This document shows, piece after piece, positions 1 to 7,783 of a stretch of DNA of 64,000 bases; within the stretch, counting starts at the first letter, position 1, and every line of letters begins with the position of its first letter. The stretch lies in assembly GCF_001431425.1 (NCBI RefSeq), contig NZ_LDJG01000002.1:124001-188000 (forward strand), in the 5' to 3' direction. Under the pieces are notes generated by a model. That model was not told where the DNA came from, did no database searches, and was given only the letters and a program-made list of their open reading frames with translations. Position numbers and translations under genes: made by a program. This DNA comes from Stenotrophomonas nitritireducens. GTDB lineage: Bacteria; Pseudomonadota; Gammaproteobacteria; Xanthomonadales; Xanthomonadaceae.

Positions 1-1729
1 CCAATGCCTGCTGTGCGGCGTCCAGTTCACCGGCTGCCTGTGCCAGGGTTTCGTAGGCGTCGGCAAGCAACAAATCATCGCCTTTGCCGTGGCGGCGCAC
101 GAGGTCGAATGCACGTCGGGCGGCGTCTTCCGCCTCCTCGCTGGAGCCGATAACGGAATGGATGCTCGCCGCCTTGGCGCGCAGGCTGCGCGCGGCGGCC
201 AGTGGGTCGTTCACGGTCGGGCGCAGATGCAGCTGCGCTGCCTCCTCCAGCAGTGGCGCGCCAACGTCGCCCTCGTTGATGCCGGAATAGGCGTTGCCCA
301 GGGCTTCCAGCAGGCGCGCACGCACGCGCGGCTGGTCGGCCAGTTCCTCGTTCACCTGCTTGCGGCCACGGTCCAGCACGTCACGGGCGCTGAAATCATG
401 GCGCTCGGCCTGGGTCGGGTCGGACAGTGAAAAGGCCGACACCAGGAACTCGGTGGTGCGGTCGGCCACTTCCGCCTGGAGGCGCGCCTCGCGCTCGGCC
501 AGCACGGTGCGCCAGGTGAACGCACTCACCACCGCCAGCAGCGACGTACCGACCGCCAGCGGCCAGCGGTTGCGTTGCACGAAACGCTGTGCGCGGTAGC
601 TCCACTGCCCGCGCCGCGCCAGCACCGGGCGCGCGCCGAGGAAGTGTTCCACGTCTGCGGCGAGTTCACGCACGGAGGCATAACGCTGCGCCGGTTCGCG
701 GCGCAGTGCCTTGAGCACGATGGCGTCGATGTCGGCGGGGATGTGCAGCCCTTTCGCACGCGGTGCGGCGACGTGTTCGTCATCGTCCTTGCCGCTGCGC
801 CTGCGGTGCTGGCTGGGTGGGGTGATGACGCCGGACAGGATGGCGCTGGCGCGTGCGTGGTCGGTATCCAGGTGCGCGAAGGGGCGCACGCCGGCCAGCA
901 GTTCGTACAGCACCACGCCCAACGACCACACGTCGCAGGCCGTTCCCAGCGGTTTGCCGTCGATCTGTTCGGGGCTGGCATAGGCCGGCGTCATCGCCTG
1001 TGTCGCCGTGGCGAGCATCGCATCGGCATCGAGCAGGCGCGCGATGCCGAAATCCAGCAGCTTCGGCTCGCCACGTGCATCGACGAGGATGTTGGCGGGC
1101 TTGAGGTCACGATGGATGACCAGTCGCTCGTGCGCATACGACACTGCTGCGCAGACTTTCAGGAACAGGCCAAGGCGTGCGCGAAGATCCAGCGCCCTGG
1201 CATCGCACCAGCGGTCGATGCGCTGCCCCTCGACGTATTCCATCGCAAGGAACGGCTCGCCTTCGGCATCCACGCCGGCGTCGACCAGCTGCGCGATGTT
1301 GGAGTGGTTCAGGCTGGCGAGGATGCGCTGTTCCTCCGCGAAGCGCGCATGCAGCGAAACGGCACCGGCATGCAGCCGCTTCAGTGCCACGCGCTGCCGT
1401 GCGCCGCCAGCCTCGCGTTCGGCCAGCCACACCACGCCCATGCCGCCTTCGCCCAGGCGCTTGACGAGCCGGTAGCGGCCCGGCGCGGTGGGATGGATGT
1501 GAAGGTCGGCTTCAAGTGCCTCGGCGGCGGCAGTGACGACGCGGGGAATGGCGTCCAGCGCGGTATCGTCGGCGGCAGCAACCAGCCATTCGACCTCGCG
1601 CCGCAAGGCTGCATCGGCGCCGCATTGCGCCTCCAGATATGCGGCGCGCGCCTCCGGTGCGCGTTCCAGAACCGCATGCGCGATGGCTGTTGCGCGGGCG
1701 TAACGCTCGTCGCCGACGCCCTCAGGCAT
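1..1729 (-). CDS. Membrane Ser/Thr protein kinase, ECF sigma partner (C-terminus cut by window edge)
   Basis: Hanks-type Ser/Thr kinase running off the left edge; 576 residues are visible. The ATG at 1729 overlaps the end of the sigma gene by 8 bases, which suggests coupled translation. Residues about 87-365 are the kinase domain: glycine loop GEGGMGVV (93-100), ATP-binding K117, HRDLKPAN (206-213), DFG (226-228) and YASPE as the APE motif. A membrane helix follows at about 389-406, then a helical TPR-like region to the edge that should be extracytoplasmic. In known families, kinases encoded beside ECF43 sigma factors (PknT with EcfP in Vibrio, PknS with EcfK in Xanthomonas) phosphorylate the sigma factor. 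That role is inferred here from gene pairing. All catalytic motifs are intact, so the kinase call is firm; the substrate is not proven. Confidence 0.93.
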   Translation of the reverse strand, partial: MPEGVGDERYARATAIAHAVLERAPEARAAYLEAQCGADAALRREVEWLVAAADDTALDAIPRVVTAAAEALEADLHIHPTAPGRYRLVKRLGEGGMGVVWLAEREAGGARQRVALKRLHAGAVSLHARFAEEQRILASLNHSNIAQLVDAGVDAEGEPFLAMEYVEGQRIDRWCDARALDLRARLGLFLKVCAAVSYAHERLVIHRDLKPANILVDARGEPKLLDFGIARLLDADAMLATATQAMTPAYASPEQIDGKPLGTACDVWSLGVVLYELLAGVRPFAHLDTDHARASAILSGVITPPSQHRRRSGKDDDEHVAAPRAKGLHIPADIDAIVLKALRREPAQRYASVRELAADVEHFLGARPVLARRGQWSYRAQRFVQRNRWPLAVGTSLLAVVSAFTWRTVLAEREARLQAEVADRTTEFLVSAFSLSDPTQAERHDFSARDVLDRGRKQVNEELADQPRVRARLLEALGNAYSGINEGDVGAPLLEEAAQLHLRPTVNDPLAAARSLRAKAASIHSVIGSSEEAEDAARRAFDLVRRHGKGDDLLLADAYETLAQAAGELDAAQQAL

Positions 1730-2270
1730 CGGCCAGCTCACGCCGCAGCCACGCCCGCGCCATGCGCCAGTCGCGCACGACGGTGGGGCGCGCCACGCCG
1801 AGTACGTCGGCGATTTCTTCCAGCTCCAGCCCGGCGAAGAACTTCAGGTCGACCACCTGCGCCTGCCGTTGGCTGAGGCCGGCAAGGCGTTCAAGTGCTT
1901 CATCAAGGCCGAGCAAATCCGCCTGCGCTTCCGGCACGTCGATTTCCGCGATGTCCACGCGCCGGTTCGGTGGCGGGCGCTTGGCCGCTGCGTTGCGGCG
2001 TGCGATGTCCACCAGAACCCGCCGCATCATCTGCGCGGCAAGTCCCAGGAACTGCGCGCGGTTGGCCATGTCCAGTTGCTGCTGGCCCAGCACCCGCAAA
2101 CAGGCTTCGTTGACCAGTGCCGTGGTCTGCAGGGTGTGGCCCTCGCGCTCGCCGCGCATCGCGCGGGAAGCCAGTACCTTCAGCTCGGCGTAGAACATCG
2201 GCGAAAGCCCGCCCTCCGTAGCGACAACCGTTGCAGCGCGACGAGGCAGGGGATCCAGCGAAATCGGCAT
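1722..2270 (-). CDS. ECF sigma factor of the kinase-controlled (ECF43) type
   Basis: 182-residue RNA polymerase sigma factor of the sigma-70 X6/ECF43 kind. I chose the ATG at 2270 because similarity begins there; the open frame runs further upstream without meaning. Region 2 spans about residues 25-100 (ALVNEACLRVL, then AQFLGLAAQMMRRVLVDIAR) and region 4 about 125-182 (LSQRQAQVVDLKFFAGLELE, then the helix-turn-helix EIADVLGVARPTVVRDWRMA). Where ordinary ECF factors carry the acidic DAED of region 2.2, this one reads Q48-T49-T50-A51. Loss of the acidic patch, with a threonine there, is the mark of ECF43 factors switched on by phosphorylation. It overlaps the kinase gene by 8 bases. Target promoters are not visible in the window. 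Confidence 0.92.
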   Translation of the reverse strand: MPISLDPLPRRAATVVATEGGLSPMFYAELKVLASRAMRGEREGHTLQTTALVNEACLRVLGQQQLDMANRAQFLGLAAQMMRRVLVDIARRNAAAKRPPPNRRVDIAEIDVPEAQADLLGLDEALERLAGLSQRQAQVVDLKFFAGLELEEIADVLGVARPTVVRDWRMARAWLRRELADA

Positions 2271-2396
2271 GGGCAACGGGCGGCAACGTAACAGGATGGC
2301 GGAGCAAGATGGCATCATCCCCGGGCCTGGACAAGCCCCGCCGGGAAGCGAGAGGAGCCTGCCGGCAGCGCCGCACCGGTGGTTCGGCGGTGCAGT

Positions 2397-2425
2397 TTGG
2401 TCGCCGCTCGCGCCGCTCGTACAAT
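2397..2425 (+). promoter_or_regulatory. Candidate promoter for tatD
   Basis: A TACAAT -10 element lies at 2420-2425, with TTGGTC 17 bases upstream at 2397-2402 as a weak -35. The predicted transcript starts near 2432, about 25 bases before the tatD ATG. The -10 is good and the -35 matches only the TTG. Confidence 0.4.
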
Positions 2426-2456
2426 TCCCGTCTTCCCATTTCCGATTCCCGGCTTC

Positions 2457-3272
2457 ATGCAACTGATCGACATCGGCGCCAACCTTACCCACGAATCCTT
2501 CGTGCGCGACCTGGACGCGGTGCTCGAGCGCGCGCGTGCCGCCGGCGTGGCGCAGATGGTGGTGACCGGCGCCAGCCGCGAGCATTCGCCGATGGCACTG
2601 GAACTGGCGCGGCAACATCCCGGCTTCCTGTACGCCACCGCCGGCGTGCATCCGCACCACGCGGTCGAGTACACCGACGAATGCGACGCGGAAATGCGCG
2701 CGCTGCACGCGCACCCGGAAGTGGTGGCGGTGGGCGAATGCGGGCTGGACTACAATCGTGATTTCTCGCCGCGCCCGGCGCAGCGCAGGGCGTTCGAACG
2801 CCAGCTGCAGATCGCCGCGGACCTCGCCGTCGACGGCGTGGGCAAGCCGCTGTTCCTGCACCAGCGCGACGCGCACGACGACTTCCTGGCGATGATGAAG
2901 AACTTCGACGGCCGGCTCGGCCCGGCGGTGGTGCACTGCTTCACCGCCGAGCGTCGCGAGCTGTTCGACTACCTGGACCGCGACTGGCACATCGGCATCA
3001 CCGGCTGGCTGTGCGACGAGCGCCGCGGCGCGCACCTGCGCGAACTGGTGAGGCACATCCCGGCCGGGCGGTTGATGATCGAGACCGATGCGCCCTACCT
3101 GCTGCCGCGCACGTTGCGGCCGCTGCCCAAGGACCGCCGCAACGAGCCGGCGTTCCTGCCGCACATCGTCGAGGAACTGGCGCGCGACCGCGGCGAGGAC
3201 GTGGCGCTGACCGCGGCCAACGCCACTGCCACCACGCGCAAGTTCTTCCGCCTGCCGGCGTCAGCCGGCTGA
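2457..3272 (+). CDS. tatD: TatD family 3'-5' DNase/hydrolase
   Basis: 271-residue metal-dependent nuclease of the amidohydrolase fold (E. coli TatD has 260). TatD proteins act as 3'-5' exonucleases in DNA repair and quality control. Visible motifs in order: DIGANLTHESF (metal site, N-terminus), GVHPHH, GECGLDYNRDFS, LFLHQRDAHDDF, VHCFTAERRE, GITGWLCDERRG, ETDAPYLLPR and RRNEPAFLPHI. These match true TatD rather than the YcfH/YjjV paralogues, especially the CDERRG and RRNEPA segments. The ATG at 2457 is where similarity begins; the frame is open further upstream by chance. The gene is divergent from the sigma-kinase pair. Its 3' end overlaps the convergent histidine kinase gene by 12 bases. 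Confidence 0.94.
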   Translation: MQLIDIGANLTHESFVRDLDAVLERARAAGVAQMVVTGASREHSPMALELARQHPGFLYATAGVHPHHAVEYTDECDAEMRALHAHPEVVAVGECGLDYNRDFSPRPAQRRAFERQLQIAADLAVDGVGKPLFLHQRDAHDDFLAMMKNFDGRLGPAVVHCFTAERRELFDYLDRDWHIGITGWLCDERRGAHLRELVRHIPAGRLMIETDAPYLLPRTLRPLPKDRRNEPAFLPHIVEELARDRGEDVALTAANATATTRKFFRLPASAG

Positions 3273-4631
3273 GCCGGGAAATGCCACCGTCGCCCGCGCG
3301 CCGCCTTCCGGCGATGCCTCCAGCGCGAAGCGGGCGCCATGCAGGTTGGCGATCTCGCTGACGATGGACAGGCCCAGCCCGCAGCCATCGCCGTCGGTGT
3401 CCAGCCGGTAGAACCGTTCCAGCACGCGCGCGCGTTCGCCGGCGGGAATGCCCGGGCCATCGTCGTCCACGCGCAGGGTCGGCGGCGTGGCGGACAGGCT
3501 CAGGGTCACCCGCCCGTCGCGGCGGCCGTAGCGCAGCGCGTTGTCGAGCAGGTTGCCGATCATCTCGCGCAGCAGCTGGGCTTCGCCCTCGACCGGCACG
3601 CCCTGTTCCGGGCCGTCGTAGCCCAGGTCCGCGCCCTGGGCGATGGCGCGGTCGGCATGGCGCTCCAGTTCGTCGCGGCACAGCGCGGCCAGGTCCAGCG
3701 GACGCAGCCGCAGCGCGCCGCTGCCGGCTGTCTCCGAGCGGTTGAGCATCAGGATCTGGTGGGTGAGGTGATGCAGCCGGGTCAGGCCGTCCAGCACCGC
3801 GTCGAGCGCGGCCCGGCGGGCGTCGCCGTCGGTCTCGCGCAGTGCGCTTTCCAGTCGCACCTGCAGTGCCGCCAGCGGCGTGCGCAGCTGGTGCGCGGCA
3901 TTGGCGACGAAGCGCTGCTGCTGTTGCTGCGCGTCGACCAGGCGCCCGATCAGGGTGTTGATGGCGTCCAGCGCCGGCTGCAGTTCGCGCGGGCTGTCGC
4001 CGTGCAGCGGCAGCGGCCGCAGCTGCTGCACGTCGAACGCGGCCAGGCGCTGCGTGGCGCGGTTGACGTTGCCGACCACCGCCGCGGTGCCCCAGCGCAG
4101 CGCCGCCGCCGCCAGCAGCAGCACCACGGCCTGCAGTGGCAGGCTGGACAGCAGCAGGCGCCGCTCCAGGCGGTGCCGCTTGATCCGGGTCTCCGCCACG
4201 CGGACAAGCACCGGCCGCCGCGCGCCGGGCAGGGCGATGGCGACCTGCACCGCGCGCACGGCTTCGCCGTCGATCCAGGCGTCGTAGTACAGCGGTTCGC
4301 CGTTGCCGGGCACGGCCGGCGCCGGCACCGGCCGATCGCCGAACAGGAGGCGTCCGTCGTCGGCGACCTGGCCGTAGACGCGGTCCACCGTGTCCCAGCG
4401 GAACATGCGCGCGGTGGCATCGCTCATGGCGATGCCGGCGTTGCCGTCGCGCACGTACAGCAGCTGCGACAGCGACATCGCCGAGTCCCACAGCCAGCGG
4501 TCGTAGACCTGGCCGGCGTAGTGCCGCGCCAGTGCGAAGGACGCCACCGCGCTGGCCAGCAGCAGCAGCAGCAGCGGCAACCACAGCCGGCGCAGCAGCA
4601 GCGAGCGCAGGCTGGCCGGGGCTCGCGTCAC
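3261..4631 (-). CDS. Two-component sensor histidine kinase (TctE/QseC type)
   Basis: 456-residue inner-membrane sensor. It starts at GTG 4631, in a GTGA overlap with the response regulator stop, so the pair is translationally coupled. Membrane helices lie at about residues 12-35 and 158-180 and enclose a periplasmic sensing domain of roughly 120 residues. The cytoplasmic part shows the dimerisation/phosphoacceptor box AHQLRTPLAALQ with H247, the N box NLLDNALRYG, G1 DDDGPGIP and G2 GCGLGLSIV, so the catalytic domain is complete. It lies divergent from an RND heavy-metal efflux operon, so the likely stimulus is a periplasmic metal such as zinc, cadmium, cobalt or copper; this is inferred from position only. 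The C-terminus overlaps the convergent tatD end by 12 bases. Confidence 0.93.
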   Translation of the reverse strand: MTRAPASLRSLLLRRLWLPLLLLLLASAVASFALARHYAGQVYDRWLWDSAMSLSQLLYVRDGNAGIAMSDATARMFRWDTVDRVYGQVADDGRLLFGDRPVPAPAVPGNGEPLYYDAWIDGEAVRAVQVAIALPGARRPVLVRVAETRIKRHRLERRLLLSSLPLQAVVLLLAAAALRWGTAAVVGNVNRATQRLAAFDVQQLRPLPLHGDSPRELQPALDAINTLIGRLVDAQQQQQRFVANAAHQLRTPLAALQVRLESALRETDGDARRAALDAVLDGLTRLHHLTHQILMLNRSETAGSGALRLRPLDLAALCRDELERHADRAIAQGADLGYDGPEQGVPVEGEAQLLREMIGNLLDNALRYGRRDGRVTLSLSATPPTLRVDDDGPGIPAGERARVLERFYRLDTDGDGCGLGLSIVSEIANLHGARFALEASPEGGARATVAFPGSAG

Positions 4632-5302
4632 GGCATGGCCTCGATCCGGTAGCCCAGCCCGCGCAGCATGCGGATGCCGGCGCCGGCGCCGGCATCGGAC
4701 AGCTTGCGGCGCAGGCGGCTGAGGTGGACCTCGATCACCGACAGGTTGGCGTCGGCGTCCCAGTTGTAGACCGCGTCGAACAGGCGCTGCTTGGACACCA
4801 CGCGCCCGGGCTGCTGCATCAGGATCTCGATCAGCGCCAGCTCGCGCGCGGTCAGTTCCAGCGGCGTGCCGTCGTCCAGGCGCGCGCCGCGGATGCCGGC
4901 ATCGAACACCAGCCGGCCGATGCACTGCAGTTGCGCGCCATTGCCGCGCCGGCGCACCAGTGCGCGCACCCGCGCTTCCAGTTCGCCCAGCGCGAAGGGC
5001 TTGGGCAGGTAGTCGTCGGCGCCCGAATCCAGCCCGCGGATGCGGTCTTCCACGCCATCGCGCGCGGTGAGGATCAGCACCGGCGTGTCCATCCCGGTGC
5101 GGCGCAGCTGCGCCAGCAGGTCCAGTCCGTCGCCATCGGGCAGGCCCAGGTCGAGGATCAGCAGGTCGTAGTCCACCGCGTCGAGCGCGGCCGGCACGAG
5201 CTGCGCGCGGTCCAGGTGGTCGCACGCATGCCCGCCCTGCGCCAGCGCGCGCAACAGGCCTTCGGCGAGTCTACGGTCGTCTTCGATCAGCAGGATACGC
5301 AT
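4628..5302 (-). CDS. OmpR/PhoB-family response regulator, likely activator of the efflux operon
   Basis: 224-residue regulator. The receiver domain (1-120) has the acidic pair near residues 8-9, phosphoacceptor D51 in LILDLGLPDGDG, and K in YLPKPF. The winged-helix domain (about 128-222) has LTARELALIEILMQQPGRVV and SVIEVHLSRLRRKL, typical of OmpR/PhoB. It is transcribed away from czcCBA across only 62 bases. No Shine-Dalgarno sequence precedes the ATG at 5302, so the message may be leaderless or poorly translated. Four half-sites spaced 11 bp fill the intergenic space and suggest that this protein binds there and controls both directions. The metal specificity (CzcR versus CusR/CopR type) cannot be read from the sequence. 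Confidence 0.93.
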   Translation of the reverse strand: MRILLIEDDRRLAEGLLRALAQGGHACDHLDRAQLVPAALDAVDYDLLILDLGLPDGDGLDLLAQLRRTGMDTPVLILTARDGVEDRIRGLDSGADDYLPKPFALGELEARVRALVRRRGNGAQLQCIGRLVFDAGIRGARLDDGTPLELTARELALIEILMQQPGRVVSKQRLFDAVYNWDADANLSVIEVHLSRLRRKLSDAGAGAGIRMLRGLGYRIEAMP

Positions 5303-5303
5303 T

Positions 5304-5341
5304 GCAAGTTTCGCGCAAGGTTTTGGTCAGTTTCCCGCAAG
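5304..5341. promoter_or_regulatory. Candidate response-regulator operator: four half-sites at 11-bp spacing
   Basis: GCAAG occurs at 5304, 5315 and 5337, with the variant GTCAG at 5326. Each step is exactly 11 bp, giving two tandem 22-bp units. OmpR/PhoB-type dimers bind such direct repeats, one turn per monomer. The last half-site ends about 10 bases before a possible -10 (TTATCG, 5351-5356) of the efflux operon, the geometry of PhoB-activated promoters. Binding by the neighbouring regulator is inferred. Confidence 0.6.
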
Positions 5342-5364
5342 TTCGCCACCTTATCGTGCCGGCG

Positions 5365-6612
5365 ATGAATGCCAAGCCCCTGCTGTTCCTGTCGCTGCTG
5401 ACGCTGCCGTGCATCGCCGACGCCATGACCCTGGCGCAGGCCGAAGCCGCCCTGCGCGAGAAAAACCCCGACATCCTCGCCGCGCGCATCGAGCTGCGCG
5501 GCGCGCAGGGCGATCTGTTCGATGCCGCGCGCCGGCCGCCGGCGGAACTGAGCATGGGCAGCAGCAAGATCAGCCGCCAGCAGGGCATCGGCGCCGGTCC
5601 CTGGAAGGACAAGCGCGTGGACAGCACGCTTGGCCTGGGCTGGACCTGGGAGCGCGGCGGCAAGCGCCACCTGCGCGTGGATGGCGCGCAGGCGCGTGGC
5701 GAGGCGGCGCGGCTGGACCTGCTCGACCAGCAGCGCGAGCAGGTGTTCGCCCTGCATGAAGCGTACTTCGGCCTGAAGGCCGCGCAGCAGTCGCTGCAGA
5801 TGGCCGACGACAACCGCGCAGGCTCGGCGCGCGCGCTGGCCGCGGCCGAGCGCCAGCTTGCCACCGGTGCGATCGCGCCGATCGAGCGCAACCGCCTGGC
5901 GGTGGAGGACATGAAGGCCGAGGCCGAAGCGCGGCAGGCGCGGCAGGAACTGCTCGACGCGCAGACCGGGTTGGCATTGCTGATCGGCAGCACGCAGCCG
6001 CCGGAGCAGCTGCAGGCCGACGACCCGTGGCCGCAGTCCGGCGTGGCGGCGGAACTGCCGCAGGACTTCGACCCGGCCCTGCGCGCCGATCTGCAGGCCG
6101 CCGCCGCGCGCGTGCACGCGGCCGACGCCGAGCGCAGGTTGGCGCGCAGCCAGCGTCACCGCGACGTGCAGCTGGGCGTGGAAATGGAGCGCGAGCCGAC
6201 CGACATCGGCGGCGTCACCTGGGGCTTCTCGGTCAGCGTGCCGCTGGCCGGTCCGGACCACTACCGCGGCCAGATCCTGCGCGCCGAGGCCGACTACGAC
6301 GCGGCCGTGCTCGAGCAGCAGCGCAGCGGCCAGCTGGCGCGCGCGCAACTGCGCCAGGCCGGCGGCCAGCTGGAGGCGGCCGGCACCCGCCTTCGGCACT
6401 ACGAACAGCGTATCGCCCCGGCCGCGCGCCAGGCGCTCGATGGCATGGAGCTGGCGTACCGGCGCGGCGCCGCCAGCCTGACCGATCTGCTCGATGCGCG
6501 CCGCACCTGGCGCGAAGCCGAACAGGAGCGCGTGCAGGCGCTGCTGGAACACGCCGTGGCCCTGGCGCGCTGGCAGGCGCTGGTCGCGCTCCCCTCTCCG
6601 CAAGGAACCTGA
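5365..6612 (+). CDS. czcC: Outer-membrane factor of heavy-metal RND efflux (CzcC-like)
   Basis: 415-residue TolC-family outer-membrane channel, first gene of the czcCBA-type operon. The ATG at 5365 is chosen because it begins a good signal peptide (NAKPLLFLSLLTLPCIADA). The open frame extends 21 codons upstream, but through the operator region. Two outer-membrane efflux repeats are visible as long Ala/Gln/Arg-rich helices, about residues 20-210 and 225-405, each with the LxxAxxxLRxxNPD-like and RRGAASLTDLLDARRTWREA patterns of CzcC/CusC. Length fits CzcC (about 420). It would join the periplasmic adaptor and the inner-membrane pump to expel metal from the periplasm or cytoplasm. There is no obvious Shine-Dalgarno, so translation may be leaderless. 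The next gene begins 4 bases after the stop. Confidence 0.9.
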   Translation: MNAKPLLFLSLLTLPCIADAMTLAQAEAALREKNPDILAARIELRGAQGDLFDAARRPPAELSMGSSKISRQQGIGAGPWKDKRVDSTLGLGWTWERGGKRHLRVDGAQARGEAARLDLLDQQREQVFALHEAYFGLKAAQQSLQMADDNRAGSARALAAAERQLATGAIAPIERNRLAVEDMKAEAEARQARQELLDAQTGLALLIGSTQPPEQLQADDPWPQSGVAAELPQDFDPALRADLQAAAARVHAADAERRLARSQRHRDVQLGVEMEREPTDIGGVTWGFSVSVPLAGPDHYRGQILRAEADYDAAVLEQQRSGQLARAQLRQAGGQLEAAGTRLRHYEQRIAPAARQALDGMELAYRRGAASLTDLLDARRTWREAEQERVQALLEHAVALARWQALVALPSPQGT

Positions 6613-6616
6613 TCCG

Positions 6617-7783
6617 ATGAGTCGCAAGGTCTTTTCCCTCCCGGCGCGCTGCGGCCGCCTCGGTCCGCTGCTGCTGGCGCTCGCGCTCGGCGCCTGCGGC
6701 CATGAAGAAGAAGGTGCCGCGCCCGGCGCGCCGCAGGTGGAGAAGGACAGCATCCGCTTCGCCGCCGACAGCCCGCAGCTGCAGGTGCTGCGCAGCGCCG
6801 CCGCCGAAGCGGTGACGGCCAGCCAGGTGCAGGTGCCGGCGCGACTGGCATGGGACGACACCCGCACCAGCTACCTGCGCGCGCCGATGGCGGGGCAGGT
6901 CGCGCAGCTGGTGGCGGCGCCGGGCCAGGCGGTCCGCGCCGGGCAGACGCTGGCCTGGATCACCTCGCCCGAGTTCGGCCAGCTGCAGGCCGAGGGCGCG
7001 CGCGGGCAGGCCGAACTGCGCCAGGCGCAGCATGAGCTGACGCGGGTGCGTGAACTGCATGAGGCGGGCATCGCCTCGGGCCGCGAGCTCGACGAGGCCG
7101 AAGCGGCCTTCGCCGCCAGCCGCGCCGAGCACGCGCGCTCCAGCACGCTGGCGCGGGCGCTGGGCAACGGCGGGCGCATCGACCAGCGCCTGCCGCTGCG
7201 CTCGCCGGTCGACGGCGTGCTGGTCGAGCGCAACATCAGCCCCGGCATGAGCGTGTCGGCCGAGAGCGAACGGCCGCTGGCGGTGGTCAGCGACCCGGGA
7301 CACCTGTGGCTGCTGCTGGACCTGCCCGAGCATCTGGCCGCGCAGGTCCATGCGGGTCTGCAGGTGGCCATCGACGACGGTGCCGGGCAGGCGCTGCACG
7401 TGCCGCTGCAGCACGTGGCCGACTACGTGGACAGCGAGACCCGCGTGGTCCATGCGCGCGCCGAGGTGGATAACGCTGCGCGCCGTTTCAAGGCCGGGCA
7501 GTACCTGCGCGCCACGTTGTCGTTGCCGCTGGCGCAGGGCGTGGCGGTGCCGGTGGCGGGCGTGCTGCTGATCGACAACCGCCAGGTGGTGTTCGTCGAT
7601 GAAGGCAAGGGCCGCTACCGCCGCCAGCCGGTGGTCGGCGAGGACATCGGCGGCGGCCGCGCCTGGGTGCGCGAGGGCCTGCAGGCGGGACAGCGGGTGG
7701 TGGTCGATGGCGGGCTGCTGCTGCAGCAACTGCTCGACCAGCCGCAGGCGGCCCCGCACGGCAGCGCGCAGGCATCGCCATGA
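6617..7783 (+). CDS. czcB: Periplasmic adaptor lipoprotein of heavy-metal RND efflux (CzcB-like)
   Basis: 388-residue membrane-fusion protein. The signal ends in a lipobox (LALALGAC, Cys near residue 28), so it should be a lipoprotein anchored in the inner membrane. Then come a barrel-sandwich/lipoyl half (APMAGQVAQLVAAPGQAVRA), a helical hairpin (about 125-195, AELRQAQHELTRVRELHEAG), the second lipoyl half (LPLRSPVDGVLVERNISPGM) and beta-barrel domains, the HlyD/CzcB order. It links the CzcC-like channel to the CzcA-like pump. The gene lies 4 bases after czcC and its stop overlaps the czcA start as ATGA. The long N-terminal metal-binding His-rich region of Ralstonia CzcB is absent; only HEEEG follows the lipid cysteine. 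Confidence 0.92.
   Translation: MSRKVFSLPARCGRLGPLLLALALGACGHEEEGAAPGAPQVEKDSIRFAADSPQLQVLRSAAAEAVTASQVQVPARLAWDDTRTSYLRAPMAGQVAQLVAAPGQAVRAGQTLAWITSPEFGQLQAEGARGQAELRQAQHELTRVRELHEAGIASGRELDEAEAAFAASRAEHARSSTLARALGNGGRIDQRLPLRSPVDGVLVERNISPGMSVSAESERPLAVVSDPGHLWLLLDLPEHLAAQVHAGLQVAIDDGAGQALHVPLQHVADYVDSETRVVHARAEVDNAARRFKAGQYLRATLSLPLAQGVAVPVAGVLLIDNRQVVFVDEGKGRYRRQPVVGEDIGGGRAWVREGLQAGQRVVVDGGLLLQQLLDQPQAAPHGSAQASP

Noticed and set aside
3261-5225. A single 654-residue regulator-kinase fusion
   Set aside because: The upstream part of that frame is out-of-frame translation of the response regulator. The kinase begins at the GTGA overlap at 4631.
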